This document shows positions 17,495 to 28,295 of a DNA stretch of 32,738 nt, piece after piece (the stretch's first letter is position 1; every line of letters begins with the position of its first letter). The position numbers and the translations under genes are program-made. Source of the stretch: Treponema sp. Lineage in GTDB: Bacteria > Spirochaetota > Spirochaetia > Treponematales > Breznakiellaceae. The notes under the pieces were generated by a model, which saw only the letters and a list, made by a program, of their open reading frames with translations, did not search any database and was not told the origin of the DNA. The stretch is taken from assembly GCA_031275325.1 (NCBI GenBank), contig JAISOX010000174.1:1-32738 (forward strand). Direction: 5' to 3'.

Positions 17495-18523
17495 ATGTTT
17501 GGGAATAATTCTTCAGATATCGGCATTGATTTAGGGACCTGTAATACCCTTGTCTATATCCATGGAAAAGGCATTGTGCTTAACGAGCCTTCGGTAGTGG
17601 CCGTGGAGCGGGGTACTAAGCGGGTGGTCGCGGTGGGGACCGATGCGAAACGGATGCTCTGGAAGACTCCGGGAAATATCATCGCTATCAGGCCCATGCG
17701 GGACGGGGTGATTGCGGACCTGGAATCCACCGAGAAGATGATCCGGTTTTTCATCTCCAAGGTGCTTCCCCGTTACCGTTTTGTCAAACCTCGGATGGTT
17801 ATCGGCATTCCTTCCTGTATTACCGAGGTGGAACGCCGGGCGGTAGAGGAATGCGCCTATAAAGCAGGAGCCCGGGAAGTGATTGTCATTGAAGAAAGCC
17901 TGGCCGCAGCGATTGGCGCGGATATTTCCATCTTTGAACCTATGGGGCACATGATCTGTGATATAGGAGGAGGGACCACGGAGATTTCCGTTATTTCCCT
18001 GGGGGGCATGGTGGTTACCAATGCCATACGCTTAGGGGGAGATGAATTTGACGAGGCCATCATCAAGCAGGTCCGCAGCGTCCACAACCTCATCATTGGG
18101 GAACAGACCGCGGAGCGGCTTAAGATCGAAATTGGCAATGCTGCGCCGGATAAAACCATTGAAAAGGTGGAAATCAAGGGTACGGATGCCATCACGGGGC
18201 TTCCCCGAAGGCTGGAGATCGATTCCGTGGAAGTCCGGGAGGCCCTCAAGGATCCCATCACCCAGATCATTGATGAGATTAAGGCCACCCTGGGGAAGAC
18301 CCCGCCGGAATTAGCTGCGGATATTGTGGAGCGGGGGATCGTTATGACCGGCGGAGGCTCGCTCCTCAAGGGATTGTCCAAGCTCGTTTCCAAAGAGACC
18401 GGGGTGCCGGTTATTGTGGCGGAAGCTCCTCTGGATTGTGTGGCCCTGGGAGCGGGAAAATATTTTGAATACGCAAGGAATTTCGATAACAGCCGTCAGA
18501 TTTACGATACCTTAAACAACTAG
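17495..18523 (+). CDS. mreB: Rod shape-determining protein MreB (start at [17 protein letters not shown] track start is 17477)
   Basis: [50 protein letters not shown] upstream of ATG. Confidence 0.97.
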   Translation: MFGNNSSDIGIDLGTCNTLVYIHGKGIVLNEPSVVAVERGTKRVVAVGTDAKRMLWKTPGNIIAIRPMRDGVIADLESTEKMIRFFISKVLPRYRFVKPRMVIGIPSCITEVERRAVEECAYKAGAREVIVIEESLAAAIGADISIFEPMGHMICDIGGGTTEISVISLGGMVVTNAIRLGGDEFDEAIIKQVRSVHNLIIGEQTAERLKIEIGNAAPDKTIEKVEIKGTDAITGLPRRLEIDSVEVREALKDPITQIIDEIKATLGKTPPELAADIVERGIVMTGGGSLLKGLSKLVSKETGVPVIVAEAPLDCVALGAGKYFEYARNFDNSRQIYDTLNN

Positions 18524-18532
18524 GACCGGGAA

Positions 18533-19462
18533 ATGGAGGAGGGTAAAAAGCAAAAGGGCCGTTTTTTTGCCGAGGTGTACGTGTTTGCGGTCCTTACCCT
18601 GATTTCTTTTTTGATACTGTATTTCTCAAATACCGGTTTTATTCTTAACTTTAAAGATCTGGGTTTGTCCTTGTTTTCCGGCATCCGTATTGGTATCTAT
18701 GAAGTTACCTCTTTCGTCTCCCGGACGATTCTGTCAGTGGGGGAATTGGCTACCTTGCGGGAGGAATACGCGGAATTGACCAGCCGCATGAGCCGGTATG
18801 AGCAGCTTGAACGGAGCGCTGCAGAGATCCGCCAGGAAAACCGGCGTTTGCGGGAACAGTTGGGATTTTCCGAATCCCTCGGGTACAAGCATATTCCTGC
18901 GGAGATCTCAGGCCGGGATCCGGATAACCTGTTTTCCGCTTTTGTGATCAACAAGGGAAAACTCGCGGGGGTTGCTAAGGACATGCCGGTTATTGCCTAT
19001 CAGAACGGGGTACAGGGCCTGGTGGGGCAGGTCCTGCAGGCAGGGCAGCTTGAAAGTTTGGTGATGCCCCTGTATGCAACCACTTCTTTTGTGGCTTCCC
19101 GGTTTGCGGAACTCCGGTACGAAGGTATTGTAGAAGGTCAAGGAAGTCCGGAACTCCCCCTGCTCATGCGGTTTATACAGAAACGGGCCCGGAATGAAAT
19201 CAGTCAAGGGGATCTGATCATCTCAAGCGGTATGGGTTTAAGCAGCGGCCGGGGGGGCGTGTATCCTCCAGGAATCACCCTGGGCCGGGTGAGCAAGGTC
19301 CTCTATCAGGAATACGAAATTTCCATGGAGGTAGAAGTGGAACCGGCCATTGATTTCTCCCGGCTTGAATATGTTTTTGTCATTGATGCCGAGATCCGGG
19401 AACAGCCTCTGGAACAAGAAGCGCTCGAAAAAACAGATGCCCTGGAGGAAGGGGATGGGTAA
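18533..19462 (+). CDS. mreC: Rod shape-determining protein MreC
   Basis: N-terminal TM, coiled coil, beta domain (VINKGKLAGVAKDMPVIAYQNGVQGLVGQV); follows mreB. Confidence 0.93.
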   Translation: MEEGKKQKGRFFAEVYVFAVLTLISFLILYFSNTGFILNFKDLGLSLFSGIRIGIYEVTSFVSRTILSVGELATLREEYAELTSRMSRYEQLERSAAEIRQENRRLREQLGFSESLGYKHIPAEISGRDPDNLFSAFVINKGKLAGVAKDMPVIAYQNGVQGLVGQVLQAGQLESLVMPLYATTSFVASRFAELRYEGIVEGQGSPELPLLMRFIQKRARNEISQGDLIISSGMGLSSGRGGVYPPGITLGRVSKVLYQEYEISMEVEVEPAIDFSRLEYVFVIDAEIREQPLEQEALEKTDALEEGDG

Positions 19463-19961
19463 GCACGTGGTATGGGCCACGGTATTTGCCCTGGTAGCAG
19501 CCATGCTGCAATCCACGCTCCTGGCCCGGTTGGCAGTGTACCGGGCGGTTCCGGATATCGTGCTGGGTATCATTGTCTACATGGCCTATACCCACGGTAC
19601 CATGACCGGACAAGTAACCGGTTTTTTTTCCGGCCTGATCCTGGATTTTCTGTCTGCAGCTCCCCTGGGGCTTAACGCCTTAATCCGAACCATGATTGGG
19701 GCTGCTGCAGGACTCATGAAGGGAACCTTTTTCCTGGATCCCCTGTTTCTTCCCATGGCTTTATGTGCCGGAGCGACCTTGCTTAAGGCCCTGCTGCTTG
19801 CAGGGCTGCACCTGCTCTTTACGCAGGGGGTTCCTATGTATGACTTAAAAGAACCTGCCCTCTGGGTTGAGCTCCTGAGTAATAGCATTTCCGCTCCCCT
19901 GTTATTTGCCTTTCTCAAACGCTTTAAAAACCTGCTGGCTGATCGGAGGAAATCCCCATGA
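19455..19961 (+). CDS. mreD: Rod shape-determining protein MreD (start at MGKHVVWATVF; ORF track start is 19350)
   Basis: Multi-TM protein of about 168 aa between mreC and PBP2 with short overlaps on both sides. Confidence 0.85.
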   Translation: MGKHVVWATVFALVAAMLQSTLLARLAVYRAVPDIVLGIIVYMAYTHGTMTGQVTGFFSGLILDFLSAAPLGLNALIRTMIGAAAGLMKGTFFLDPLFLPMALCAGATLLKALLLAGLHLLFTQGVPMYDLKEPALWVELLSNSISAPLLFAFLKRFKNLLADRRKSP

Positions 19962-21832
19962 CTTCTCGACAGTTTCCTTCTGGAGACCCCCGGCCTCAAG
20001 GCCGGGTGAGTATAATCACCCTGTTCTTTGTCGCTATTTTTATCATCTATACGATCAAACTGTTCACTATGCAGATTGTGAACGGCGAGGTGTACCGGCT
20101 CCGGGCTGAAAGTATCGCCCGGCGGGTTACGGTCATTCCCGCACAGCGGGGGGAGATCTTTGACCGGAACTTTACCCAGCCGCTGGTGTTTAATACCGAT
20201 TCATTTGCGGTGAGTATTACCCCTGCGGAAGTGCCGGAAGGAACCATCCCGGACCTGATCGGTAAGATGGCCCATATCCTGGGGATAGCCCGGGATCAAA
20301 TCGACAAGAGAATACCGGTCCAGTACTATTACCTCTATCAGCCGGTGGAAGTGGCGGTGAATGTACCCTTTAGTACGATTGCCGCTTTAGCGGAACAGGC
20401 GGATTCCCTGCCGGGAGTCTCCTGGCAATCCAAGCCCATGCGGACCTATGGGGACATCGGAAGCCTCTCCCATATCCTGGGGTATGTGGGGGATATTACC
20501 CGGGATGAACTCACCATGCTGTACAACAAGGGCTATCAGTCGGGGGATAAGATCGGCAAGGCCGGTATAGAACGGCAGTATGACGACCTCCTCCGGGGTA
20601 AAGAGGGAAAAGAGATCCGTACCGTGGATGTCCGGGGAAGGCGGGTGGCCTCGGAACGGACCAGCCGGGAAGCGCCGGTAACCGGCAAAAACCTGGTGCT
20701 TTCCATAGATCAGCGGATTCAATTATTGGCAGAACAAGCCTTGGGTAAACGAATCGGCGCAGCAGTGGTCCTGCGGCCTGCGACCGGTGAAATCCTGGCC
20801 ATGGTTTCCTATCCATGGTACGATCCGAATATTTTTAACCAGAATGATAACGGCACCGTATACCAGGCCATGATCAACGATCCGAATAAACCTTTCATCA
20901 ACCGGGCCATACAGTCCAGTTATCCTCCTGCATCGACCTTTAAGATCGTGATGACCACCGGGATCCTCAGGGAACGGGTCTTTTCAACAGAACAGACCGT
21001 GGACTGCCTGGGGGAATTGACCTATGGGGACAGGCTCTGGCGTTGCCATATCCGAAAGCCTGGACACGGGCGGCTTAATCTGCAGCAGGCCATGGCCCAA
21101 TCCTGCGATATTTATTACTGGGTGGTGGGGCGAGATTACCTGGGAGTGGAACGCATTGTCTCCTATGCCCGGGAATATGGATATGGAGAGATCACCGGTA
21201 TTGACCTGCCTGGGGAGATTGGGGGCTTCATTCCTACCCCGCAATGGAAGGATCGCCGTTTTCATGAACGGTGGCTAGGAGGGGACACCATGAATATGTC
21301 CATTGGTCAAGGGTATACCCTCGTTACCCCTATCCAAATGGCCAATATGGTGGCTATGACCGTGAATGAGGGGATCATCTACCAACCCCACCTCCTCAAG
21401 GAAGTGCGGAATCCCCTTACCGGGGCAGTGGAAGAAACCATAAGCCCCAAGGTACTCCATGAAAGCGATATTGAGCGGAATATTTTCAGGACGGTCCGCC
21501 GGGATATGCGGCAGGTTATCAGTGAGGGGACTGCCCGGTTCCCCCTGAATATCAAGGCCGTAGAGATTGCGGGAAAGACCGGTACCGGTGAAATAGGGTA
21601 TCAAGATCGGTGGCACTCCTGGTTTGCCGCGTATGCGCCATACCAAACGGACAATCCTGAAGAACAGGTGGTGGTTTCCGTGATTGTTGAAGCCGCGAAT
21701 AAGTGGGAATGGTGGGCCACCTATGCATCAGCCATTATTTTTCAGGGCATTTTCGCAGATCAAAGTTATGAGGAGGCAGTTGCTGCCTTGGGGTTCCAGT
21801 ATCTCATGCCTATCCAGGTCCGCCGGGAATAA
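19958..21832 (+). CDS. mrdA: Penicillin-binding protein 2
   Basis: AQRGEIFDRN, SYPPASTFKI (SxxK), SCD, KTGTGE; mre-rodA context. Confidence 0.95.
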   Translation: MTSRQFPSGDPRPQGRVSIITLFFVAIFIIYTIKLFTMQIVNGEVYRLRAESIARRVTVIPAQRGEIFDRNFTQPLVFNTDSFAVSITPAEVPEGTIPDLIGKMAHILGIARDQIDKRIPVQYYYLYQPVEVAVNVPFSTIAALAEQADSLPGVSWQSKPMRTYGDIGSLSHILGYVGDITRDELTMLYNKGYQSGDKIGKAGIERQYDDLLRGKEGKEIRTVDVRGRRVASERTSREAPVTGKNLVLSIDQRIQLLAEQALGKRIGAAVVLRPATGEILAMVSYPWYDPNIFNQNDNGTVYQAMINDPNKPFINRAIQSSYPPASTFKIVMTTGILRERVFSTEQTVDCLGELTYGDRLWRCHIRKPGHGRLNLQQAMAQSCDIYYWVVGRDYLGVERIVSYAREYGYGEITGIDLPGEIGGFIPTPQWKDRRFHERWLGGDTMNMSIGQGYTLVTPIQMANMVAMTVNEGIIYQPHLLKEVRNPLTGAVEETISPKVLHESDIERNIFRTVRRDMRQVISEGTARFPLNIKAVEIAGKTGTGEIGYQDRWHSWFAAYAPYQTDNPEEQVVVSVIVEAANKWEWWATYASAIIFQGIFADQSYEEAVAALGFQYLMPIQVRRE

Positions 21833-21907
21833 GCAGGGGAAGGGCTTGGGTAGTAGGAACTTCTGCCGCGGCTTAGTTCGTACCCTGCCTGCGTAGTAAG
21901 GGAAAAA

Positions 21908-23218
21908 ATGAAAGTTCAGGATATATGGGAGATTGATTTTTTGCTGTTATGTGCAGCTATCACGCTCACGGTATTCGGGGTGCTCTTTATCTATTCATCA
22001 GGGCTCAGTTCCTCTGGAACCCAGAGTTCCACTGAGTATATCCGGCAGATCATTTGGGGGGCCAGCGGCTTGTCCCTTGCCTTAACCCTTGCCGTGATCG
22101 ATTACCGGCGTTTGTATAACCTGTCCCCCTATTTGTATCTGGGAACCCTGGGACTGCTGGGCTATACCTGTATTTTTGGTCATACGGTAAATGGGGCCAA
22201 GGCATGGATCGGCATCGGCAGCTTCGGCATACAGCCCTCGGAATTTACCAAGATTACCACCATCCTGTTTCTTGCCCGGTATTTGGAGGCTTCAAAACGA
22301 AACGCCAATTCGTTTATCCGATTTTTACTGGCTTGTCTTATTGTATTTACCCCCATGGCAGTAGTGCTCATCCAGCCGGATTTTGGGACATCCCTGGTAT
22401 TCATTCCCATACTCCTGGTGATGACCTTTATCGCAGGGATTTCCATAAGGTATATTATTTTTTTAATAGCCTTTATTGGTTTAACCGCGGTCTTTATGGT
22501 TTTACCCCTGTGGCAGGATTATATTTTCAAAAATGCCTTACCCTCCCTTATGATCATTACCAATCTCCGGTTTATCGGGATTACCACCCTTGCCTTGTTC
22601 CTCATTGGGATCCTCGCCTTGGTGGGATTCCTCCTTTATAAAAAAGGGTATTTTTTCTGGATAGTATACGGCGTCGGAATCCTTATCTTCTCCCTGGGAG
22701 CCTCCTATATGTCCCATAAGGTGCTCAAGGATTATCAGCTCATGCGGCTCATCGTATTTCTTAATCCTGATGTGGATCCTCGCGGGGCAGGGTGGAACAT
22801 CATTCAATCCATTACCGCGATTGGTTCTGGAGGACTCTGGGGCAAGGGATATCTGGCAGGAACCCATAGCCATTACCGTTTTTTGCCCCAGCAAAGCACG
22901 GATTTTATCTTCTCCATTTTTTCCGCGGAGTGGGGGCTTATGGGGGGGATTCTGGTGTTTGCCTTGTTCCTCCTTATTTCCTTACGGCTTGTACGGATCA
23001 TGAAAACTGCAGCGGATCCCTTTGGAACCTATATCGCCGCGGGCTTATCCGCTATGTACAGCTTCCATTTCCTTATCAATGTGGGGATGACCATGGGGAT
23101 CATGCCGATTACCGGTATTCCCTTGTTGTTTATGTCCTACGGGGGTTCCGCCATCATTTCCGCGATGACCGGCATAGGCTTAGGCTTGAGTATTTATATC
23201 AGAAGGTTTATCCGTTGA
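21908..23218 (+). CDS. rodA: Rod shape-determining protein RodA (SEDS)
   Basis: GAKAWIGIGSFGIQPSEFTKI, QPDFGTSLVF, FNPDVDPRGAGWNIIQS-like segment, GIPLLFMSYGGSAIIS. Confidence 0.96.
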   Translation: MKVQDIWEIDFLLLCAAITLTVFGVLFIYSSGLSSSGTQSSTEYIRQIIWGASGLSLALTLAVIDYRRLYNLSPYLYLGTLGLLGYTCIFGHTVNGAKAWIGIGSFGIQPSEFTKITTILFLARYLEASKRNANSFIRFLLACLIVFTPMAVVLIQPDFGTSLVFIPILLVMTFIAGISIRYIIFLIAFIGLTAVFMVLPLWQDYIFKNALPSLMIITNLRFIGITTLALFLIGILALVGFLLYKKGYFFWIVYGVGILIFSLGASYMSHKVLKDYQLMRLIVFLNPDVDPRGAGWNIIQSITAIGSGGLWGKGYLAGTHSHYRFLPQQSTDFIFSIFSAEWGLMGGILVFALFLLISLRLVRIMKTAADPFGTYIAAGLSAMYSFHFLINVGMTMGIMPITGIPLLFMSYGGSAIISAMTGIGLGLSIYIRRFIR

Positions 23219-23315
23219 ATTGGATCATGTTTCAGGAGGAGAACCGCGCTATTACCCCTTGACGCCGCCCGATCAAAGTCTTGACAAAAGCCCCTCCCTA
23301 ATGGAAAGTTAAATA

Positions 23316-23792
23316 ATGTCTATACGAGGGGTGCCGCTAAAAAGTTTTTTTGAAAATCTCATTTTTTTATCTTCTATTTCAAGCTGGTTTTTTGCACAGC
23401 TTATCAAAACGATGATTGTATTGCTTAATGCCCGTAAAAAAAGTACCCGGGAAATACTCGCGATTATGGTCTGGCGTACCGGGGGGATGCCCTCAAGCCA
23501 TGCGGCCTTAGTTTCATCTTTAACCACATCGGTCGCTTTTAAAGAAGGGATCGGGTCGAATTTGTTTGCCGTATCTTTTTGGTTTGCCCTCCTTGTTATG
23601 CGAGACGCCATGGGGGTACGTCGCTCTTCAGGAATCCAAGCCAGGGTGCTCAATCTGCTCGGGCGGAATGTGGCGGATCGCCTGGATGTGGAATATCATC
23701 CGGTCAAAGAAGTCCATGGACATGCGCCGCTGGAAGTAGTGGTAGGGGCATTTCTGGGTATCTTCATTGCTGCGGCATACGCTAGTTTATAG
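23316..23792 (+). CDS. DUF212 / divergent PAP2-family membrane protein
   Basis: QLIKTMI..., MVWRTGGMPSSHAALVSSLTTSVAFKEGIGSNLFAVSFWFALLVMRDAMGVRRSSGIQA. Confidence 0.85.
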   Translation: MSIRGVPLKSFFENLIFLSSISSWFFAQLIKTMIVLLNARKKSTREILAIMVWRTGGMPSSHAALVSSLTTSVAFKEGIGSNLFAVSFWFALLVMRDAMGVRRSSGIQARVLNLLGRNVADRLDVEYHPVKEVHGHAPLEVVVGAFLGIFIAAAYASL

Positions 23793-23803
23793 GGTCGCGG
23801 CGC

Positions 23804-25366
23804 ATGTCCTCTGGGAAGTCCCTGCTCTTAGCGTCCCTGCTCTCCCTTGGCCTTGGGGCTTTCATGGTTTTTCTCGTCCTTACTCTTATGCCGTTGGCAA
23901 GTAACCGGGGTTATGCGGTACTTACAGTGGATGCCTCCTATCCAGATCAGCTTATTGGAGACCTGCTTGCATCGGAAGCCTTTACCCAAGGGTTTCTATC
24001 CGAGTCTAATCAATGGGTGTTTTTGGATGATTTTGGAACCTTGCAGCGGATACCCTTGGATGCGTACCGGGATCGGGTTGAACCTTTTGATCTTCGGGAT
24101 GACGGCTACGCGGAAAAGCTGAGGGCTTTTTTTGTGCATGAGGGAAAACGGCTTTTCTTTATCCCCTTTTCAGGAGGCTCCCGCTTCTCCGATCCCTGGC
24201 TTAATAAGCCCGGAATCAGGGCTTTTGAAGCGTCCCTGGCCGCAGTTTTGAAAACCATTCCTTTTTCTCTTACCTTTCTCGGTTCTGAGAAGCCTATGTT
24301 GTTTTATTTCCTCCTCTTTGCAGCGGCTGCCGGGGCAACCCTGGTTCTTTCTGGAGATCCCCTGATCATCTTGGCGCTTCTGCCGATCCTGGGATCTTTG
24401 GTATTTGCCGGGCCTCCGGGTTTTGCCCTTTGTGCGGCTCTCGTGGTTCTGGCCGGAATAGCTGCTGAACCCCTCAGGAAACGCTGGGCCGCCTACCGGT
24501 ACGGCCAGGATTGTACCCAAGGCAGGGACCCTGCTAAGAACCGTGCTAAGGTATACCCTGCATTGGCAGTCCTCTTGACAGGGGCGCTGCTCTTTTTAGG
24601 GATATTTGGTATCTTGTATGGTATGGCTGTACCTGCCGGGAGCATGACCAGAACCTCAGGAAAAAGCCTAATAAAGGTAGGAATCGCGGTCTTGGTATGT
24701 TCTGGGTTTATGCTCTGGGTGGCCCTCTGGCTCGAAGCAAACCAAGGGAAAGCTCAGAATCATGTACGGTTTATGCCGGTACGGATCATGGAATCTGCCA
24801 AGTGGGGACCGATTAACCGGACCATCCTTCCCTTTGCCCTGGTTTCCCTGGTTGCCCTCTATGGACCCTGGTTGTATGAGGGCCTGCATGCCTATGATGA
24901 TCCGGAGTTTATCGTTGACCCTCGGTATCTCATTGATGCAGGGGCCTATGAAAACCATGCATGGTATCAGGCTTCTTTTTCCTTGATTCCTCTGGGAAGC
25001 AGTCAGGACCTGGATTATCCCCATAAGGGCGATCCACCAGGATTGACCTATCGACAGTACCGCTTAGGGGAAGATGGGCTCATCGCAGGCATGGGAGGGT
25101 ATGAACAGACCCTTTCCCCTGATGACAACCAGGTGATTCCCCCCTTCCCCTTGGAAGACCTCATAGCATTTCTTGAAGGTTTCCGGCATACTGGAGGAGG
25201 GTCGCCAAGCCGTATGAAGATGTTTACGGCTACGTTGCTTAATATGATAGGATTGCTATTACTATGTATGGCTTCGGGTTTGTATAGTACGGTTCTAAGC
25301 TGGTTTAAGCAGGCTGGAAAAAAGAGAAATAGCGTGGTATATAATGAGAAACGGATAGCCGCATGA
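23804..25366 (+). CDS. Polytopic membrane protein of unknown function, translationally coupled to the rnfC-like gene
   Basis: 520-aa ORF with multiple hydrophobic segments and a large hydrophilic region; its stop overlaps the rnfC start (ATGA). Confidence 0.8.
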   Translation: MSSGKSLLLASLLSLGLGAFMVFLVLTLMPLASNRGYAVLTVDASYPDQLIGDLLASEAFTQGFLSESNQWVFLDDFGTLQRIPLDAYRDRVEPFDLRDDGYAEKLRAFFVHEGKRLFFIPFSGGSRFSDPWLNKPGIRAFEASLAAVLKTIPFSLTFLGSEKPMLFYFLLFAAAAGATLVLSGDPLIILALLPILGSLVFAGPPGFALCAALVVLAGIAAEPLRKRWAAYRYGQDCTQGRDPAKNRAKVYPALAVLLTGALLFLGIFGILYGMAVPAGSMTRTSGKSLIKVGIAVLVCSGFMLWVALWLEANQGKAQNHVRFMPVRIMESAKWGPINRTILPFALVSLVALYGPWLYEGLHAYDDPEFIVDPRYLIDAGAYENHAWYQASFSLIPLGSSQDLDYPHKGDPPGLTYRQYRLGEDGLIAGMGGYEQTLSPDDNQVIPPFPLEDLIAFLEGFRHTGGGSPSRMKMFTATLLNMIGLLLLCMASGLYSTVLSWFKQAGKKRNSVVYNEKRIAA

Positions 25367-26694
25367 AAGTATATACATTTCCTCAGGGGGGGATACATTT
25401 CACAGACCCTACCGCTCCTCCTGCATCGGAGAGTGTGGTGGCGTTTCTTCCGGTCCTTTCGGTCATACCCCTGGTACAGCATCCAGGAGCCAAGGCCCTT
25501 CCCCTTGTTTCAGGGGGTTCTTCTGTTCGAGAGGGTATGCTCATAGGTCGTGCTCAAGGTCCTGGATCCGCGCATATTCATGCCACGGTTCCCGGCCAGG
25601 TGGTCCGGATAGTTTCCTGGGAAATGGCCGAGGGGCTTACCAATGAGGGCCTTGTGGTGCGCCTGAAGGGGAGTTTCGAGCAACTGGGAAAACCTGAGGA
25701 GCGGTTTGCTTGGGAACAATTAGAACCTGGGGAACTACAACAGCACATAGTGGAATATGGTATTGTGGAAATGGAAGGTTCCGGTCGTCCCTTAGCGGAT
25801 CTGTTTGCTTCATTAGATAAAACGCCTGAACCCATCACCCTGGTGGTCCGTTGTGTGTTTGACGACCCCTGGCTGGTAGCGGACTATGTACTATGCCAGG
25901 AACGGGCCGCAGCAGTGGTGGAAGGAAGCATCATTCTAGGACGGGCCTGTAGGGTCAGCCGTATCGTGTATGCGGTCTCTGCCAAAGAGAAGGATCTGGG
26001 GACTATGCTGTTGGCAGAGGCCCAGTCCTATGCTATACCGGCATCCTTGGTTTTGGTCAGTTCCCGGTATCCCCAGCGAAACCCCCGGGAATTGGAACTG
26101 GCCTTACGGGCTTATGAAAAGTCTGAGAAAAGTGAAGTCCCTGCAGAGCCCGCCTTAGGGTCCCTTCTCATCCAAGGCCCTGCTACCTTGGCTGCGGTTC
26201 GAGACGCCCTGGTCTTGCACCGGCCTATTCTGGATCGATATGTGGCGGTAGGAGGTTCGGCAGTAAAGAAACCCCAAGTTATGAAAGCAAGGATAGGTAC
26301 CCGGATAGGGGATATCTTCGCTGAATGTGGAGGGTTTACCGGCGAACCGCAGCGGATCATCCTGGGGTCTCCCCTGTCAGGCCGGAGGGTCTTTGAGAAA
26401 AATATGGACGAACCGGTGATTAAAACCAGTTATGCCCTGAGCGCGCTCTTGGCCAAACAGACCGGCGGTAAGGTTGTGCGGAACTGTATCGGCTGTGGGG
26501 CATGCAGGACCGTGTGTCCTGTTGGTTTGGATCCAGAAGCCTTATTCAAGGGCCTTGTTTTTTTTAAAAAAAAGCAGAAACAAAATAACGGAAGGGGCGT
26601 GGAATGTCACGGCTGCGGCTGCTGCGATCTGGTGTGTCCTTCACGGTTTTCCTTGAGTACCGCCATCGTAAACGCCGCCCTGGGGGAACGCTGA
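25363..26694 (+). CDS. rnfC: RnfC-like electron transport complex subunit
   Basis: GGIHF N-terminus, CIGCGACRTVCP and CHGCGCCDLVCPS 4Fe-4S motifs, C-D-G-E-A gene order. Confidence 0.88.
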   Translation: MKVYTFPQGGIHFTDPTAPPASESVVAFLPVLSVIPLVQHPGAKALPLVSGGSSVREGMLIGRAQGPGSAHIHATVPGQVVRIVSWEMAEGLTNEGLVVRLKGSFEQLGKPEERFAWEQLEPGELQQHIVEYGIVEMEGSGRPLADLFASLDKTPEPITLVVRCVFDDPWLVADYVLCQERAAAVVEGSIILGRACRVSRIVYAVSAKEKDLGTMLLAEAQSYAIPASLVLVSSRYPQRNPRELELALRAYEKSEKSEVPAEPALGSLLIQGPATLAAVRDALVLHRPILDRYVAVGGSAVKKPQVMKARIGTRIGDIFAECGGFTGEPQRIILGSPLSGRRVFEKNMDEPVIKTSYALSALLAKQTGGKVVRNCIGCGACRTVCPVGLDPEALFKGLVFFKKKQKQNNGRGVECHGCGCCDLVCPSRFSLSTAIVNAALGER

Positions 26695-27774
26695 ATGCCG
26701 GAAAAAGACGTCTTATGGTATCAACGGGCCCAGATACATCTTTCCTGTCCTAGTGCAGAACGGATGTGGCTGGTCAGTTTATGCGCAGGCTTGGCTATCT
26801 TCCAGTCTTCCCTGAGCGACTCCTTTGCTTCGTTGTTCATCGCCCTCAGCACGGTGCTTGCAGCGGTACTTACCGAATTTCTGTTCTATTTCAGAACCGA
26901 AAAAGCGGGCATGGTCCGGGATGGGAGTTCTGTGGCATCCGCCTTGGTCCTGGCGCTCCTCTTGCCGAATAACCTCCATCCCATATACGCGGTCATGGGC
27001 GGGGTATTTGCTATGGCAGTGGTGAAGCACAGTTTTGGCGGCCTGGGATCCAACTGGATGAATCCTGCCATAGGAGGCTGGCTTTTTATCCGCTGTTCCT
27101 GGCCTGACACCTTTAATAAAGCCTTGGAAATGTCCCCCTTGGCCATAGTATCAGCGGGGATGGGGCAGGGTCTTTTGGATCCGAGCGGTTCTCCTTTGGA
27201 GATCCTCCACCTGGCGGAGGCCGGTTATTTTTCTTCTCCTGCCGGTTCTTTGGAGTGGATGGTCCAGTCCTTCCTGAACAGCCGTCTTTTTTCCATCATC
27301 GGCATTGAATTACCTGACGGGTATATCGAGTTTTTCAATTCATCAGGGATAGGTATTATTGCAGACCGGGGTGTTTTTGCCTTGCTTCTGGGAACTATCA
27401 TCATTACCGCTTCCCAGATAAGCCGGTCCTGGGTTCCTGCGGTCTACTTGGGGGTGTATGGCTTGCTCATTAGACTGTTTGGGGCCCTGCCTTTTGGAGG
27501 CGCCCTGGGGAATGGGGATATATTCTTCGGATTCTTTTCAGGGGGTACCATGGTAGCAGCTTTTTTATTGATTGCCGATCCCGCGACCGGGCCAAAGTCG
27601 AATTGGGGAGCCTTGCTTATGGCAGCAGGAGCAGGAGGGTTGACGTTTATATTCCGCTATCACGGCTTAGAGGCCTATGGCGCTTTTGTCGCCGTAGGCA
27701 TGATCAACGCCTTAGTTCCCTTGATGCGAGATATGGAAAGCCGGAGGTTTTATGAAACGGGGAGCACGGTATGA
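26695..27774 (+). CDS. rnfD: RnfD-like membrane subunit
   Basis: NqrB/RnfD-like: VRDGSSVASALVLALLLP, HPIYAVMGGVFAMAVVKHSFGGLGSNWMNPAIGGWLF, LIADPATGPKS. Confidence 0.88.
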   Translation: MPEKDVLWYQRAQIHLSCPSAERMWLVSLCAGLAIFQSSLSDSFASLFIALSTVLAAVLTEFLFYFRTEKAGMVRDGSSVASALVLALLLPNNLHPIYAVMGGVFAMAVVKHSFGGLGSNWMNPAIGGWLFIRCSWPDTFNKALEMSPLAIVSAGMGQGLLDPSGSPLEILHLAEAGYFSSPAGSLEWMVQSFLNSRLFSIIGIELPDGYIEFFNSSGIGIIADRGVFALLLGTIIITASQISRSWVPAVYLGVYGLLIRLFGALPFGGALGNGDIFFGFFSGGTMVAAFLLIADPATGPKSNWGALLMAAGAGGLTFIFRYHGLEAYGAFVAVGMINALVPLMRDMESRRFYETGSTV

Positions 27775-28295
27775 GGCATGGGGATAGCGAACCGGTAGGC
27801 GCTTGGGATAGGGCAAAAGCAGCAGGTTATTCGTTCAGAACCCAGGATACCCTTAAAGAGCGGGGTATCTACATTGGATGGATTGCCGGGATCCTCCTCG
27901 TGGGAGGGGGGCTCTGGTTTTTTACCCAGTCTCTGCGGACCACCCTGTTGTTGCAAACCGTAAACCAGGTCTTAGAAACCCTGCAAGACTCCCGGCGTTT
28001 GGAAAGGCGTATCCCCGGGCAGGTATTTTGGGGCCGCCTCCCCTGGGGAAACTGGTATACCCTGGCGGATTCGGAAGACCGGGTCCTGGTATTTTCCCTG
28101 ATGAGTAATGGTATCTTCATTCCCTGTATGGCAGTGGTTTCTTCAGGTACGGGTAAGGTGGTGGATGATAAGATCCTGCCCTTAACCAGCCACCCGGAAC
28201 AGACCCTCAAACAGATTCCCCGGGGACTCATTAAAACCTATATCCGGCGTATAGAAAGCCCCTCATTCTCACAGACAGGAGCGGCAAGGCAATGA
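27771..28295 (+). CDS. rnfG: RnfG-like subunit, short, no SGAT motif
   Basis: Single N-terminal TM plus periplasmic domain; position between rnfD-like and rnfE-like genes with 4-nt overlaps. Confidence 0.65.
   Translation: MRHGDSEPVGAWDRAKAAGYSFRTQDTLKERGIYIGWIAGILLVGGGLWFFTQSLRTTLLLQTVNQVLETLQDSRRLERRIPGQVFWGRLPWGNWYTLADSEDRVLVFSLMSNGIFIPCMAVVSSGTGKVVDDKILPLTSHPEQTLKQIPRGLIKTYIRRIESPSFSQTGAARQ

Noticed and set aside
17531-18393. Minus-strand ORFs within mreB
   Set aside because: Shadow ORFs of a confidently identified conserved gene; no recognisable protein features.
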